Below are positions 21,200 to 37,002 of a stretch of DNA of 64,000 nt, piece after piece. Position 1 is the first letter of the stretch. Every line of letters begins with the position of its first letter. The notes beneath the pieces were generated by a model. The model had not been told where the DNA came from. It worked only from the letters and a program-made list of their open reading frames with translations, and did not search any database. The stretch is taken from NCBI RefSeq assembly GCF_000151315.2, contig NW_011887292.1:2643181-2707180 (forward strand). The letters are read 5' to 3'. Source of the stretch: Capsaspora owczarzaki ATCC 30864. Lineage: Eukaryota > Opisthokonta > Filasterea. Position numbers and translations under genes: made by a program.

Positions 21200-22744
21200 C
21201 TAATACTCGGCTTCGCCTGTTAGGTTCAATGCAGCAATTGGACGCATAGAGTGAAACCATGAGCACATGAGCTTTCAAGAATTTCTCACTCACTGTCATC
21301 CCCCCCAACTTCAGTGCAAAACCAACAATCTTACCATCGTCACCATCCTCGTCTCCATAGTCGTCGCCAGCCTCGCCGTAATAGTTTGTGTAATCGTCGC
21401 CTCCGTCCATGTCTTCGTCATCCTCGACTTCGGCTTCTTCTTCGTCATCGCTCCCTCCAGCAGGCTTCTTTTTCTCCTCGTCTTCATCACCGTCTCGGCC
21501 ATCTCCATCCTGCAGTACGTGGAACAAAGAGGCGCGCACACCGCAGAGTGAACTGAACTGAGCCGAACTGCATGCATCCAACAATCAGAACAAAAGAACA
21601 AACCTGATCGTCGCCATCGTACGCTGCCAAATCCTCTTCGACTGTTGCCGAGGCAAGCAGGTCGCGATCCAACGCTCGGCTCTTTTTGGCAGCTGCAGCA
21701 CGGCAAGACGATCCAAGGTTGACATCGTGAAAGGAAACAAATTGAGTCCAAGCCAACAACGCAGTCATCCTGCAGACAAGACGCCATAGCATGTCAGGTC
21801 AAAAACGTACTTTTACGGGCGGAACGCAATCGGACCAATTCAAGGCCTGTAACGTTAACATCTGTTCGAAGCGAGAAAAAAAAAAAAAGAAGTTAAGATT
21901 GCAGCGAATATAGTTTCACGCAGGTTTCAACCTGGAGCTGTGCCTTCAACCATCCGATAGGACGATGACAATCCCCTTGTGTTCCTCATCCACCATAAAA
22001 AGATCATAACAAACAAAGCACTCCCCTGCACTTCTCAAATCCGTGTGAATTGCAGACCATTGACCAAAGTTGTTTTTTTTCCTGACCTAAAACTGCCTGC
22101 TGTAGTCGCGAGGCCATCGACTGACGCTTCTGTTCCAGGTAGCGATCCGAGTAGCGCAGAACGCGCGCCGTCTTTGCGACGACTGGCGGGATGAAGGACG
22201 GGCTCATTGCGAACTTTGCACGCAGCGCGCGGCTGATTGCGACGATGGACTGCTCCTGCTGGCTGAGCGGCTGATCAATCCAGTGTGCCCCGGGCTCCAG
22301 TGCCTATGCAGACCCAGCAAGCAACGGGAATGAGCTGGTCAACATTGCACATGCGGTGGCGAGTCCGGTAACAGCACAAAAGCACACCCTCCGCGGCCCC
22401 CCGCTCTGGTTTGTGTCGTCGCTTACAATGTAGTTTGGAGGTGGTCGGAGCACTGCCTTGGCTGCCGACGCGGCGGCGGACGCAGCAGCAGCAGCCGCAC
22501 CAGCGACGACGCCGCCGAGCGCGTTGGTTGAAGCCGCTGATCCTGCAGTCAATCCTCCTGCTGCTGCTCCTGCTGCTCCCGAAGCTCCTGCTCCAGCTGC
22601 TCCTGCTGCTGATGACGCGACGCTGGCCATCGCCGGCCGTATTGTCGTGCTGAGGCGTGTCAATCGGTGCATGTTGGCAGAGTACGCGCCGAGCAGCGAG
22701 GACGACGACGACGACGACGGAGGCTCACCAGTCGTTTGCATCAT
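21200..22744 (-). CDS. POLR3G: RNA polymerase III subunit RPC7 (RPC31)
   Basis: Part of the Pol III-specific RPC3/RPC6/RPC7 subcomplex used in transcription initiation. Six exons: 22427-22744, 22087-22303, 21811-21861, 21604-21692, 21335-21509, 21200-21216; 288 residues. Two adjacent ATGs (22744, 22741) can start it. The N-terminal Ser/Ala-rich region is long compared with animals; then VLRPPPNYI matches VLKPPPLFP, and SPSFIPP...RYSDRYLEQKRQS matches the YFIETPE...RYSKRY segment. The acidic C-terminus DDYTNYYGEAGDDYGDEDGDDG followed by EAEY is split here by an intron and matches the DYINSYFEDGDDFG...DEATY ending of RPC7. The last exon is only 17 nt and encodes the final EAEY plus stop. Divergent from RTCA with a 160-bp gap. 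Confidence 0.88.
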
Positions 22745-22904
22745 CACACACACACACACACAACGCTTTACTTGTCTATTCTCAAATCTAATACAACAAG
22801 GACTGATCAGATTAATCTCAGATATTCGAGTATTCTAGGATTAGGATTCTGAGATGTTCAAAGGCTCAGTCAATTTCTTTTTCGTTCGTCCTCGTTGTTC
22901 TTGC
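22745..22904. promoter_or_regulatory. Divergent gap between RPC7 and RTCA, probable shared promoter
   Basis: 160 bp between opposite start codons, containing a short CA repeat (about 22745-22760). The RTCA 5' end could also use an in-frame ATG at 22854, which would shorten the gap to 109 bp. Confidence 0.45.
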
Positions 22905-24594
22905 ATGGCTTCAACCTCTTCATCGTCGCCCTCATCATCGTCGAGTGGCGAGCAAGTGCCGACATTCGCTCTGGCGTCACAGTGCCGCGACAATGGCACG
23001 CCGTTCGTCATTGATGGAAGCACAATGGAAGGCGGCGGACAAGGTAACTCACTCCAAGTGATTGAGTAACCAAAACCATGATGTCAACGCACAACAAAAA
23101 GTGCTCACAACAACCTCACCGCAAAGGCAGCAATTTGAGCATGTGTGTTACTGACAATGTCAAAACGCCGTTGGATGATGTTGTTTTGGTAGTGCTGCGC
23201 AACGGGATGGGATTTGCGGCGTTGCAGGGCATCCCCATCCATATTAATCACATTCGCGCCGGGCGATCCAAGCCGGGACTGCGAGCACAGCACTTGTGTG
23301 GCATCGAGCTTGTCTCAAACATGGCGCGCGGACACCTCACGAATGCAAGCATCAACTCGACGAGCATTACTTTTGTTCCCGGTGCAATTGCGGCAGGTCG
23401 GTTTGACGCCGACATTGGCACGGCTGGTGCGACCATGCTGCTGGTGCAAATTGCTCTGCCATGCGCACTCTTTGCGCCAGGGCAAGTTGCATTGAAGCTG
23501 ACTGGCGGCACGAATGCCGAGATGGCACCTCAGGTCGACTACACCGTTCAGGTAGCGCGATTTTGCTCACTCACTCGCCTCACAAAGACAGTTGGCGTTG
23601 TTGCACTCACTCAATCACGTTCGGGTTTTGCAGATCTTTCGGCCTATTGCACAACGCTTTGGGTTTGCTCTGGATCTGGAAATACGTCGAAGGTGAGGCT
23701 TTGCACACATGCGATGTGCCATTCAATTTCCCGTCCATTTTTTTTTTCATTTTTTTTTGTTTGTTGTAATTGTAGGGGGTACTTTCCTCGAGGTGGCGGT
23801 GAAATTGCGCTGACCGTCAAGCCGATTAAACAACTCAATGCAGTCACCTTGACTCAGCGAGGCACCGTCACGCGCATCACAGGACGAGCGTTTGTGGCAG
23901 GGACTTTGCAGCGCCGAGTACGTTACCCCTGATGACTGTTGTGTTGAAACGAATGCTGCCATGGTTATATCGTGGCCACTGAATGTTTGATCTGCCCTCT
24001 ACATTTGCAGCTCGCGGAAGACATGGCGGCTGGAGCCAACGAGCTCATTCGCAAGCACTTTCCCGGCATTCCTGTCGACATTGCCATCGTTCAAGAGCCG
24101 CGAGACATTGCGGCCGGTAACGGATCGGGTATTCTTTTGGTGGCCCATACGAGCCTGAACGGCTGCTTGATTGGCGCCTCAGCACTGGGTGCTGCTGGTC
24201 AGCAACCAAAAGCGGTAATTTGTTCTTTTTTTTTTTTTTTTTACCAGTGAGCATCTTTCAACAGCCAAAGTCACTGACCCCACCCCTTCAATTGCAGCTG
24301 GGAAAGGAGGCAGCCACAAGCTTGATTGCCAATCTCCAACACGGTGGCTGTGTTGACGAGCACTTGCAAGACCAGCTGATCATCTTCATGGCACTTGCTC
24401 ACGGCGTTTCCAAAATCAAGACGGGGCCGCTGACCATGCACACTGAAACGGCAATCCACTTTGCCAGGCAGTTGACGTCCGCCCTGTTCACCGTTACCCC
24501 GGTTCCTGCAGCAGAAAAAGAGTTCCCAGAGGAGACCACCTTTTATATCGAGTGTGTTGGCTCGCGGCACGTAAATGCAGGGCTGTTTGATTGA
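22905..24594 (+). CDS. RTCA: RNA 3'-terminal phosphate cyclase
   Basis: ATP-dependent enzyme that converts RNA 3'-phosphate ends to 2',3'-cyclic phosphates. Exons 22905-23043, 23193-23551, 23634-23692, 23776-23917, 24011-24214 and 24298-24594 give 399 residues. Motifs in order: DGSTMEGGGQ, HIRAGRSKPGLRAQHLCGIE, GGTNAEMAPQVDYT, RRGYFPRGGGE (across an intron), RAFVAG, IVQEP, HGGCVDEHLQDQLIIFMALA with the catalytic-type His in HGG, and SKIKTGPLTMHTETAI. These match RTCA better than its non-catalytic relative RCL1, since the catalytic-region HGG..DE..QDQ is intact. I start at the ATG at 22905; the in-frame ATG at 22854 would add 17 residues that look untranslated. The N-terminal Ser-rich leader is not conserved. 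Confidence 0.95.
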
Positions 24595-24659
24595 GCGCAG
24601 ATGCACTCCTTGCTTGAGGATTCAAGCACCAAACAATCAACATCAAATGAAACCAAAAC

Positions 24660-24665
24660 AATAAA
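24660..24665 (+). terminator. Possible poly(A) signal of RTCA
   Basis: AATAAA 66 nt after the RTCA stop codon, in the 180-bp gap before the convergent OSTM1-like gene. Confidence 0.45.
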
Positions 24666-24774
24666 ACCAAACAAAGACAAAACGGACAAACAACCTTTTT
24701 TGTTTTTGGAAAAATTACAACTTATTCACAAAGAGGACTGGGCCAGAATCGCAGTCAAATGGCTCAATAATCTA

Positions 24775-25710
24775 CTACTTGCGAGCACGAGACAGACGAG
24801 CCTTTCTCCGTTTCAAAAACCGCCCAATGAGGTAGACTGACAAGTAAAAGAGAGAGGGAAGCGAGAACACAACGACAATCACGGCGATGAGCTTGGAGGA
24901 CGTGGTTTTGGAGGCGTCGCACGAGTACGCCGACCACGATGTTTGGACGGCCACAAAGATATCAAACATGTCAGAGTTTTGCTGACAGTTGCTTGACAGA
25001 CCCTGGTAGTAGTTCACCACGTTGTTGTACGCGGCATTGCAAACCTGGCAAGTGTCGTTGCCAACATCGGGATCGTTGAAGCAGTGCAGCAGCTCCTGCG
25101 CCTTTTCCTCGAGGGTGGTGTACTCGTCATCCGTGCACGAGTCGCAGCTCGCTTGGCTCCACACACTCTGCACATATGCCGATGCAGATGAGATCGGGAT
25201 GCTCGTTGTGCACTCGCTCGAGAGCTTGTTCAGCTCGTCCTTGACGGCGTTTTTGGCGTCTTGGCACAGCTCGCAGTACCGCGTCGGGTGCGAGTAGTTG
25301 GCCACGCACGTCGTAAAGTTGCTCACCAGCACACCCATCGCCAGGAAGCTTGCCTCTGGGCAAAAGTCATCGTCACCGGGAGTGCGACGGGCACGGGCGT
25401 TGCTGTGACCAGCCCCTGCCAGCGACGACGACGACGACGCTGATGATGATGATGCAGATGAGGATGTTAGTGGCAATCCGTCCGAGTGGCGGCGGCGGCT
25501 TTCGACGACGGCAGAGATGGAGCGCCACGCTTGGTAGCGCCGAGCTTGTGACCTCGAGGTGAGGATGGGGTGGCTGGCAGCGTGCGCGTCGACCTGCTCA
25601 GCAGCATCAGCGTCAGCAGCAAGCCATGCCGAGCAGGCGACGAGCACAAGCAGCGCGACCGCGAGCGAGCAGCGCGTGCGGCCAGCCGAGAATGGCGAGC
25701 CGTGCCGCAT
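24775..25710 (-). CDS. OSTM1: OSTM1-like type I membrane protein
   Basis: In animals OSTM1 is the heavily glycosylated beta subunit of the lysosomal chloride-proton exchanger ClC-7. Single exon, 311 residues from the ATG at 25710, chosen because it gives a signal peptide (Arg-rich start, then SLAVALLVLVACSAWLAADA); an upstream in-frame start at 25764 would bury it. The lumenal part has paired cysteines (YCELCQDAK, ASCDSCTDDE, TCQVCNAAY) and possible N-glycosylation sites (NFT, NYS, NDT). One membrane segment near the end (LIAVIVVVFSLPSLFYLSVY) follows SWSAYSC, the same order as the WSRTFNC...IAVSVFILFLPVVFYLSSF pattern of OSTM1, then a basic cytosolic tail. The cysteine spacing and membrane segment support the call; overall identity looks low. 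Confidence 0.72.
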   Translation of the reverse strand: MRHGSPFSAGRTRCSLAVALLVLVACSAWLAADADAAEQVDAHAASHPILTSRSQARRYQAWRSISAVVESRRRHSDGLPLTSSSASSSSASSSSSLAGAGHSNARARRTPGDDDFCPEASFLAMGVLVSNFTTCVANYSHPTRYCELCQDAKNAVKDELNKLSSECTTSIPISSASAYVQSVWSQASCDSCTDDEYTTLEEKAQELLHCFNDPDVGNDTCQVCNAAYNNVVNYYQGLSSNCQQNSDMFDIFVAVQTSWSAYSCDASKTTSSKLIAVIVVVFSLPSLFYLSVYLIGRFLKRRKARLSRARK

Positions 25711-26004
25711 GATTTTGGAAGGACAATGTAAGACTGATCCTTCCCGAACGCGTTTGCGTTGCAACCAAATCCCAATAGGGGATGCAAGGGAACTACAATG
25801 CTAGATGGGAAGAACTCAAAGAACGAAGGAAGCGGAGCACAGCAGAGTATTCGAAAAAAAAAGAAGGAAAAAAGGAAAAGGCAGCGAACATCTAACCGGT
25901 AGATTGTTGACAACTCAGAACATACATGCAAAAACGAAAGAAAAAAGAGTCTACAGATCTTGCAAACAAATCAGTAGACACACTAGCATTTAAAAATTTC
26001 GCTC

Positions 26005-29000
26005 TCATTTACGAGACGCGACTCGGGTATTGATTCCGTTTCCTTGGAGTGGGTTGTTTTTCGCCCAGCGCTTCTTTGTCACGCCTTTGGTGACCGAGTC
26101 AAGAGAGGTCGTCGAGTCGGGAGACGCGAGCGAGGTTGTGCGCGTCACGAGCTGCGCTGTACCGACAGGAATGGACTGGACATGCGGCGCAGCGTCGACA
26201 TGTGTTGGTCTGCTCATGACAGCACCGCGGTTGACATTGGCAATGCTCGAGACCTGCGCCGGAGATCCAAAGGAAGATGTGCTGCTCGTGCTGCTCGTCG
26301 TGGACGAGGGGTAGTTGAACGTCGCGGCAGAGCGGGAGGTTGGGGAGCTGGCGAACGCCGTTGGAGTGGTCGGAGTGGTCGGGGTCACCAACCCAGCAGG
26401 GACACGTTCAATGTCAAACAAGTTGGGACGCAGCGCTCGGCCACGGCCGGACATGGTGCCAGACCGGCTGCTCGCCGGCGAGGAGGCACTGTCAAAGTCG
26501 AAATTGCGCTGGTAGATTGCCTTCTTGGCCCACTCGACTCGGGCTTGGGGCCCCATGGCTTCCATCTCGCGCAAGCGAACAGTCAGCTGTTCTTGGTTGG
26601 AGTAGGCATCCTCGAGCGACATGACACGCTCGTTCTGTGCGTGCTTGCTCATGGTGCCTCCTTTGACCAGCTTTTCAGCAGCGTCAATCATGCGTGCCTC
26701 AATGCGCAGCAAGGACTTGATACGTTCGATTTCCTGGTTGAAGGCTTCAAGCTCTTCGCCTTTCAGCATGTACGACAACGACGTGGTCACGGGCGACTCG
26801 GCCCGCGGGGTTCGGCTCTCGTACGGAGCAGGGGAGGCGCTGCGCTCCATGCTGGGCACTGCGACGGGTGCCGGGCCGTTCACGCCACGACGCACAGCGA
26901 CGGGAGAGGTGCCTCCAAGAACAATCTGAGGGATGGACGGCTGCGAGGTGGGTTGTGATGCAAGTGGGCGCTGGTTGACGGTGAGCTGCGGAATGGAAGG
27001 AATGGCAACAGGAGGCGCCTGGAGGCTCTGTTGCTGCATTTTGCGTTTGGCGCGCGCCGTCTCTTGTCGGGCAATTTGCTGAGCAAACTCGCAGTCGGCG
27101 CGAATCTGAGCGTTGCGGCGAACACGGGCGACAGACACGAGATCAATCTGGTCGCTGTAGCCGTACTGCTCTTGCACCAGTTCGTCGTACATCAGACGGT
27201 CGCCGTCGGTGGAGATGGTCAGGAAGCGATAGTGCTCCACCACTTCGAGCAGCGAAGCAAAGTTGTCGGCTTCCTCGCCAATCACCCAAAACCGATCCTT
27301 CTGCATGGCAACGGGATAGTGCTTGCAGCCTTCAGGACGCCGCAACGAAATGCAAAAGCCCATTTGGTTGTCTGCAACACGCACAAGGAAGGTGCCAACA
27401 TTTTTGGAAGCCAACTTGCGCTCGGCATCCGTTCGACTGAGCATACCATGGTACCATCTGTGCGTGTTACAGAAAAAAAAAACACACCCAACAAGCACAC
27501 GACAACACGAAGGAGACAAGTCAAAAGTGAGAATGGGTGAAAATCCAACTTCCAACCTAGCAAGCACTGACTGCCAACACCTGCACCCTGGGGGGCTGCC
27601 ACCAACCAAACGCCGCTCCCCCTTCAACAACAACAAAATTGCACTAAGAGACGTACAGTTGTTGCTCGATCATTTCGCGATAAATTTGCTCCTCGGACAA
27701 CGGGTGCGGCAGGTCCGTTTGAGAACCACTGCCCGGTCCGACGGACATTGTGCGACGATGCCGCTCGGCAGGAGGAAGCAAGCTCGCCCCACGTGAAGGG
27801 ATGCGAGGAGCGATTTCTGGCGCTGCCGCCGAGGGGCGTGGCGAAGGGGGCCGGTTTGTCGGGTTGTACTCGCGGGACAGCACATTCCCGCTATCGTCCA
27901 GATTCTGATAGTCCACGTCCATCTGGAGGAAGGACTGAGCGTTGCGGTCGAGCTCGGCTTGACGCTCTTGCTCCTGAGCCAGACGACTCTCCATCTCGGC
28001 TTGCAGAGCAAGTCGCTCCTGCTTCAGCTGTTCTTGCCGGAATGTTTCCTGCTGTCGGGCGAGCTCGGCCTCGATCTGGCGGATCCGCTCCTCCTCGAGA
28101 AGTCTCTGCTCTTCCGCGAGCCGCTGCTCCTCCTCCAAGCGTTGCTGCTGCTTGATGCGCTCTTCCTCTTCGCGACGCTTTTGAGCAAGACGAGCGAACT
28201 GCAAGCGCGCCAGAGCTTCTCGAGTGGCTGCAAGGAAAAAAAAAACTCGGCGAGTGAGCGTCGTTTGCTGATTGCAACAAAAGCAAGAAAGAACTCTTTT
28301 CAACCCCCAACCCCCAAAACCACAGCTCCTCTCCCAACTTTGTACCTTTTTGAACGACCACGATCTTGCGGAAAAACTCGTCAGCAATGGCATCGAGCCT
28401 TTCGGTCTGTTGAGCCTTCACAAAGACTCGTGAAATGCCGATTTGCCAGCCCTCGGGACCCACCACTGCGTTGAGAATTCTGCTGCAGCTTTCTGGTGTT
28501 GCCGGCAATGGATCAGACAGACGGAAGGCTGTAACCTTGTAGCGGCTGACGAAATCGTCGAACGAAATACGGAGCGCGTAGCCCTGTCGACGAACGCGAA
28601 CAGTGTCGAGCACACCGGCGTACGAGAGTTGCAGCAGGATGTACTCCTTATCGAACAGGCCATGCACCTTGCCCGCGTTTGGCTTGATGCAGCGAACAAA
28701 GTGCGGAGTTGCGTCGCCCACCTTCTTCATGAGTTCAGCGAGCGACTCCTAGAAATGTTCGAAAACAAAGAGTAAAAGCCAGAATGAGCAAAAAATTATG
28801 CACGTGTGTGATGAGTGTCGACGTGTGAAACCAGCGCACAGACACAGGCACCAACGAATCGAGGCAAAGAGAAGCAGCAGCAGCATGCACATACCCGGAA
28901 GATCATGGCAACGGTTGATCGGACCCGAGACTTGTTGCCGCCAGCCTTGGAAACGGTGCCCAGAGCAGCTTTCTTGGAAGGAGCGCGAAGTAGCTTTTTG

Positions 29001-31970
29001 GAGTTTCCGCGCGTTACCTTCTTGTTTGAGTTCTGGCGCCCAACGCCACGGGGATCTGCAGAAGGGCCGGCGGCAGCAGCATCCGGCGCTGCGACTTGCA
29101 AGGAGGGCTCACTTTCAAGAATTTCGTCCAGAAGCGAGACGTTGGTCGACCGCAAGAGCTGCAGGATGGCTTCGGGGACGGTGTCGCGGTTTTTCTCGAG
29201 GAAGAAGGTGGCGTCGTAGCTCACACGACTCGCAAAATGATTGACAATGAACGCGTCCGTGCCCAACTTGGGGTGCTTGATAAAGTAAGGATGCTTGCCA
29301 AATTGGTAGGTGAGCTTTGCAATAAAGCTCTGGTCTGACGCGCGTGGAAAGTGGCTCTCTTCATCGAGCACTGCAAAAATGCCGATGGGCCGTCCCGTGA
29401 GGAGGCTCAGGCACTCTTGGTTGTCGAGGAAGGACACGTGCTGCCACTGGATGCCTTCTCGGGCGTACTCATCTTGCTCCCACTTGAAGACGTGCTGGAT
29501 GAAGTAGTTGGCGAGCGATTCGTTCGCCGTGTTGATGCACAGCTGCTCGAACGAGTTGCGGGCAAAGTTTTCAAAACCGAAAATATCAAGAATGCCAATT
29601 GTTGCATGTGCCTCTTGAACGGTAGCGGCGTGGGCTCGCTGAGCGCCCAACATTTTGGACGAGATGGCCTTGGATGTGGCGACAGCTTCGGCAGTGGCCG
29701 TTTGGTCGCCATCGGCTGCTGCATCGACGGCGCGGGCAGTCTGCTGAGCAATGCTGGCTGCCGTCATGAAGAGCTTGTTGACAAAGCGGACAATCCACCC
29801 AAAGATGAACTGGTACATGATTTTCGCCATCGCATCGCGCGCTTCAACAGCCTGCTCAACAGTCACGTGGCGCTTGATTGTGTCGCCGCCCGTCACAGTT
29901 GTGATGATGGTGAGAGCGTCGCCAATGTCCTTGATGGGCAAGTCGAAAATTTCTGCCACATGGCGAATGGCTTTGTCGTTTGACACGACAGCCTCGTCGC
30001 GGTCGTTGGACTTGAACTCAATGTTGCCAAGATGCAGAATGGCGGCGAGCAGGGCGCTCAAGTGTTCGCGCTGCGGAGGCGTAAAGCCAATGTCTTCCAT
30101 GAGCGTGTCGAGCTTGCCAAAGCTGCGCGCTTCGAGGCGGCGTGTCTCGGCCGTGTCTTCCGGCGCAGGTGGTGGTTGCGACCCAGATCCTACAGCACCG
30201 CCGACATAGGTTGCTTGGGCGTACTCGGCCGAGGGAGCAGCGTGCGAGCGCAAGTAGCGGTAGTCGCTGGCGACGGTCAGGTTGTACTTTTTTCGGCTGC
30301 TTTGAACGCCGGCCAGCAGATAGTAGAAGATGTGAAAGTTGCGCTCGCCATACGCATGCCCGACAACGCGCGACTTTTCCAGCAAGTAGTGCGAAATGGA
30401 GGCGCCCACCACCGAGCCGTTCTTGTCAAAGCCCAGCTCGATAAATTTGCCAAAGCGAGACGAGTTTGAGTTCATGGACGTCTGCGCATTGCCGAACGCT
30501 TCCAGCAGGGGGTTGACCTGCAGAATGCGATCCTCCAGCTTGTTGATGGTTGCTGCGCGGGATATCTCGACAATTTGACGCACCAGATGCTTGGTGGTCT
30601 CTGTTTTACCGCTGCCGCTCTCGCCCGAAATGATCACGCACTGCGAGCGTTTTGAACGCAGCATGTTCTGGTAGCACGCATCCGCGACGGCGTAAACGTG
30701 CGGCGGATGTGCCCTTCGTGGCGCAAGCTTGTACCTTTCGGCGTGCGCACTCGTGTACAAGCCCAGGTCTTGGAACGGGTTGATGGCGATGAGAATGTCG
30801 GAGATGTACGTCTGCGCGCGAGGTCAGTCAGCAGCATTTCGAGAAGCGATGGTTGAGAAGGATAGGGGATCTCCAGTCAAAGCCAACAAGACCCATAAAA
30901 GGAAATTAAGAAAAATAAAAAAACAAAAAAAAAAAAACAAAAAAAAAAAACAAAAAAAAAAAAAAAAGTAAAAGAGGAAAAAAGAAAAAAAGAAAAAAAA
31001 AGCCCTTTTTTTTTTTTTTTTTTTTTTGTGTGTTTTTTGGCAGCGTTCGGTTGTGCTTTCGTCCTGACTTTGCGCCCGCTTCAGACACGACCAACCGCAG
31101 GGGTGTAAGACAGACAGCAACAGAGTGTCAGTGCCCTCGTGGCGTGCCGGACGGCTGCGAGGGAGACATGCACGCGAATGCCCAACACATTCGAGTTCGC
31201 TGTGTGTTGTTGTTGCAAGACCGCAAGCACCGATCTGCGGTGACGCGGGTTTGAGCATGGAGAGCCCCCCGCTATCCACTCTGCACTTTACAAACTCCAC
31301 CTTGTCGTAGAGGACAGCGGGGTGCAGCGTGTGGCAGGGGGGGGGGCAAATCCGCTTCTTGGCAACGACAAGCTGAAGATGCGAAAAAAAAAAAACGAAA
31401 AAAAAAAAGCAAGCGCGGATGACGTTGCTGACCGGCGCCAACCGACGCGCCCCGACCTCAGGAGAGATGACACAAAGTGCAAAGAAAGACACAAGGAGCC
31501 CGGCGGAGGGAGTTCAAGGCGGCGGGGCTGTTGCGAAATCGGCACCGGACGTTCGGAGGGAGGGAGGGGTTTGAGTTTTAAGTTTGTTTTTTTCAGAATT
31601 CAAACTCGTCACAGCTCGTGCAAGGCAATGCCGGCACAGCACGAATTGCACGACAGACACGCACTGCTGCATCACACACAAGCATTGCACATAGGGAGGA
31701 GGGGGGGGGGAAAGAAGCGCGCTTGGGACCAGTGCCAGAAAAACGAAAAAGAAAAAAAAAAGATCAAAAGACAAAAAATCACGTCCAAAAAAAACTCAGA
31801 AACAGCTTTCCCCATATGATCAGAAAAGCCACCCGAACAAGACCGAGGACGACAGAGTTCAGACGATGCTGATGTCAGGGGAGCCTGAATCACTCTGTGC
31901 CTCGAAGGTGGAAAGGGGGCGGAGGAGCTAACGAGCAGGAAACCGATGACACATTGTCGACAACAGAAAA

Positions 31971-32005
<35 letters not shown>

Positions 32006-32178
32006 GTTACATAGATCTGCTGCGCGGAATATCGGCCAGCGAGTTCGCGCAGCAAGGTCGTCTCGTTCAAGTCCGAGAGCATGGACAAGTCGTTTGTCTT
32101 GGCAAGGTGGTCGGGGCTTCCAGGCGTCGTGTTGGCCGCCGAGTCGTCCGGCGTCGAGCTGGAGCGAGTTCGGACCAT
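26005..32178 (-). CDS. Unconventional myosin with SH2 and HR1-like domains
   Basis: Actin motor fused to a phosphotyrosine-binding module. Exons 32011-32178, 28895-30811, 28346-28748, 27657-28227, 26005-27457; 1503 residues, one frame. Motor domain about 35-850: QQIYTYISDILIAINPF, P-loop GESGSGKT (119-126), switch I NSNSSRFGKF (170-179), Asp at the TEDS position (D366), switch II DIFGFE (465-470), then PHFVRCIKPN and LDTVRVRRQGYA. A 50-residue Ala-rich insert precedes switch II and a basic loop 2 (about 640-695) is long. The neck has at most a degenerate IQ motif, then a Glu/Gln/Arg coiled coil. SH2 domain 1021-1110 (WYHGML, TFLVR with Arg 1046). An HR1-like helix pair (1252-1322) and a Ser/Thr/Pro tail follow. 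Start ATG 32178; SDLNETTLL is the conserved myosin lead-in. Myosin class not assigned. Confidence 0.9.
30812..32010 (-). other. Large first intron of the myosin gene
   Basis: 1199 nt with donor GTAACG and acceptor CGCGCAG. It carries an A30 run on the + strand (31972-32001; poly-U in the transcript, 9 nt after the donor), and an A-rich block (30908-31002) facing a T22 run (31006-31027). No coding exon was found in it; the exons on both sides join directly in phase 0 at QQIY-TYISD, as expected for myosins. Confidence 0.75.
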
Positions 32179-32739
32179 GACTGCAAGCCAAAAAACGAAA
32201 AAAAAAAAAAAAAAAAAAAAGAATAATGAAAAAAAGACTAAAAGTCAAAAATAAAAGGAACAGATGGCCATCCAAAATAGCACATCAAAACAAGAGGTAG
32301 GGCCCATTTCTGGTTTGGTCGGGAGCGCAAGGGTGGCCGATGTGAGTGGTATTGTGCGCGTGCGAGTGACGAGGGAAGAGTCACTTTGGAGGGTGGATGC
32401 GACGTTGAGCGTAATGCGAATGAGGGCTTGACAACGGACACTTCGATTTGGGCATCGGACTGCCAAAAAAGCGACCGGCCAATCCAAGTATGGGAAAACC
32501 GTCACAAGCGTCGCCGTAACAGGAATTATTCAAAGATGAATGAAAGCAGCAGCCAACAACCATCATGGTTCAGAGAGAGGGAAAAAGAGGCGGGGCAGGA
32601 AGCAGGCAAACAAACGAAAAAAACGTCTTGTACTGAAAGCGAATGGAAAAAAAAAAGCGACAGGCACCAAAACACACACACACACACACACACACAGCCA
32701 AAATTACTCTCTCCCACTGTATGATGAGACAATCGGTGT
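32179..32739. other. Gap between MCM6 and myosin genes
   Basis: 561 bp between two genes on the - strand: the MCM6 3' flank and the myosin upstream region. Contains an A23 run (32198-32220) just upstream of the myosin ATG and a CA repeat (32671-32697). No gene seen. Confidence 0.6.
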
Positions 32740-36623
<3,884 letters not shown>

Positions 36624-37002
36624 TGTCAAACAAGCAACGCGAGTAGCAAATGGTCACAGCAAAGAAGAGCGAGGAAGGAAAGAAGAAGTTGAAGAAGAAG
36701 AAGAAGCAGAAAATAGACTGATTTGAACCGGAACTCGATGCCAATGCAAGTACATTGAAACACACAAAAGCCTCAACGACCTCAGAGCAGTTAGTTCAGT
36801 AGCACACGATGTAGCAACAATAAAGTGTGCTGTGGGATGCGATGTCGTTGGGGGCCGTTTTGCTGGCTGCCAGTCCGCTCCATTCACTTCTTCTGAGACC
36901 GACAGTAGTTGCCTCCGTTGTTCTTCTTTTTATTCTTGTTTTGCGCTTTCGTCCTATCACTCTTTTTTTTTTTTTATTACTGGTTGATTTTTGCACTGTG
37001 CC
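36624..37002. promoter_or_regulatory. Divergent gap between MCM6 and COA3
   Basis: 379 bp between opposite start codons. T-rich on the COA3 strand just before its ATG. No specific promoter motif found. Confidence 0.45.
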
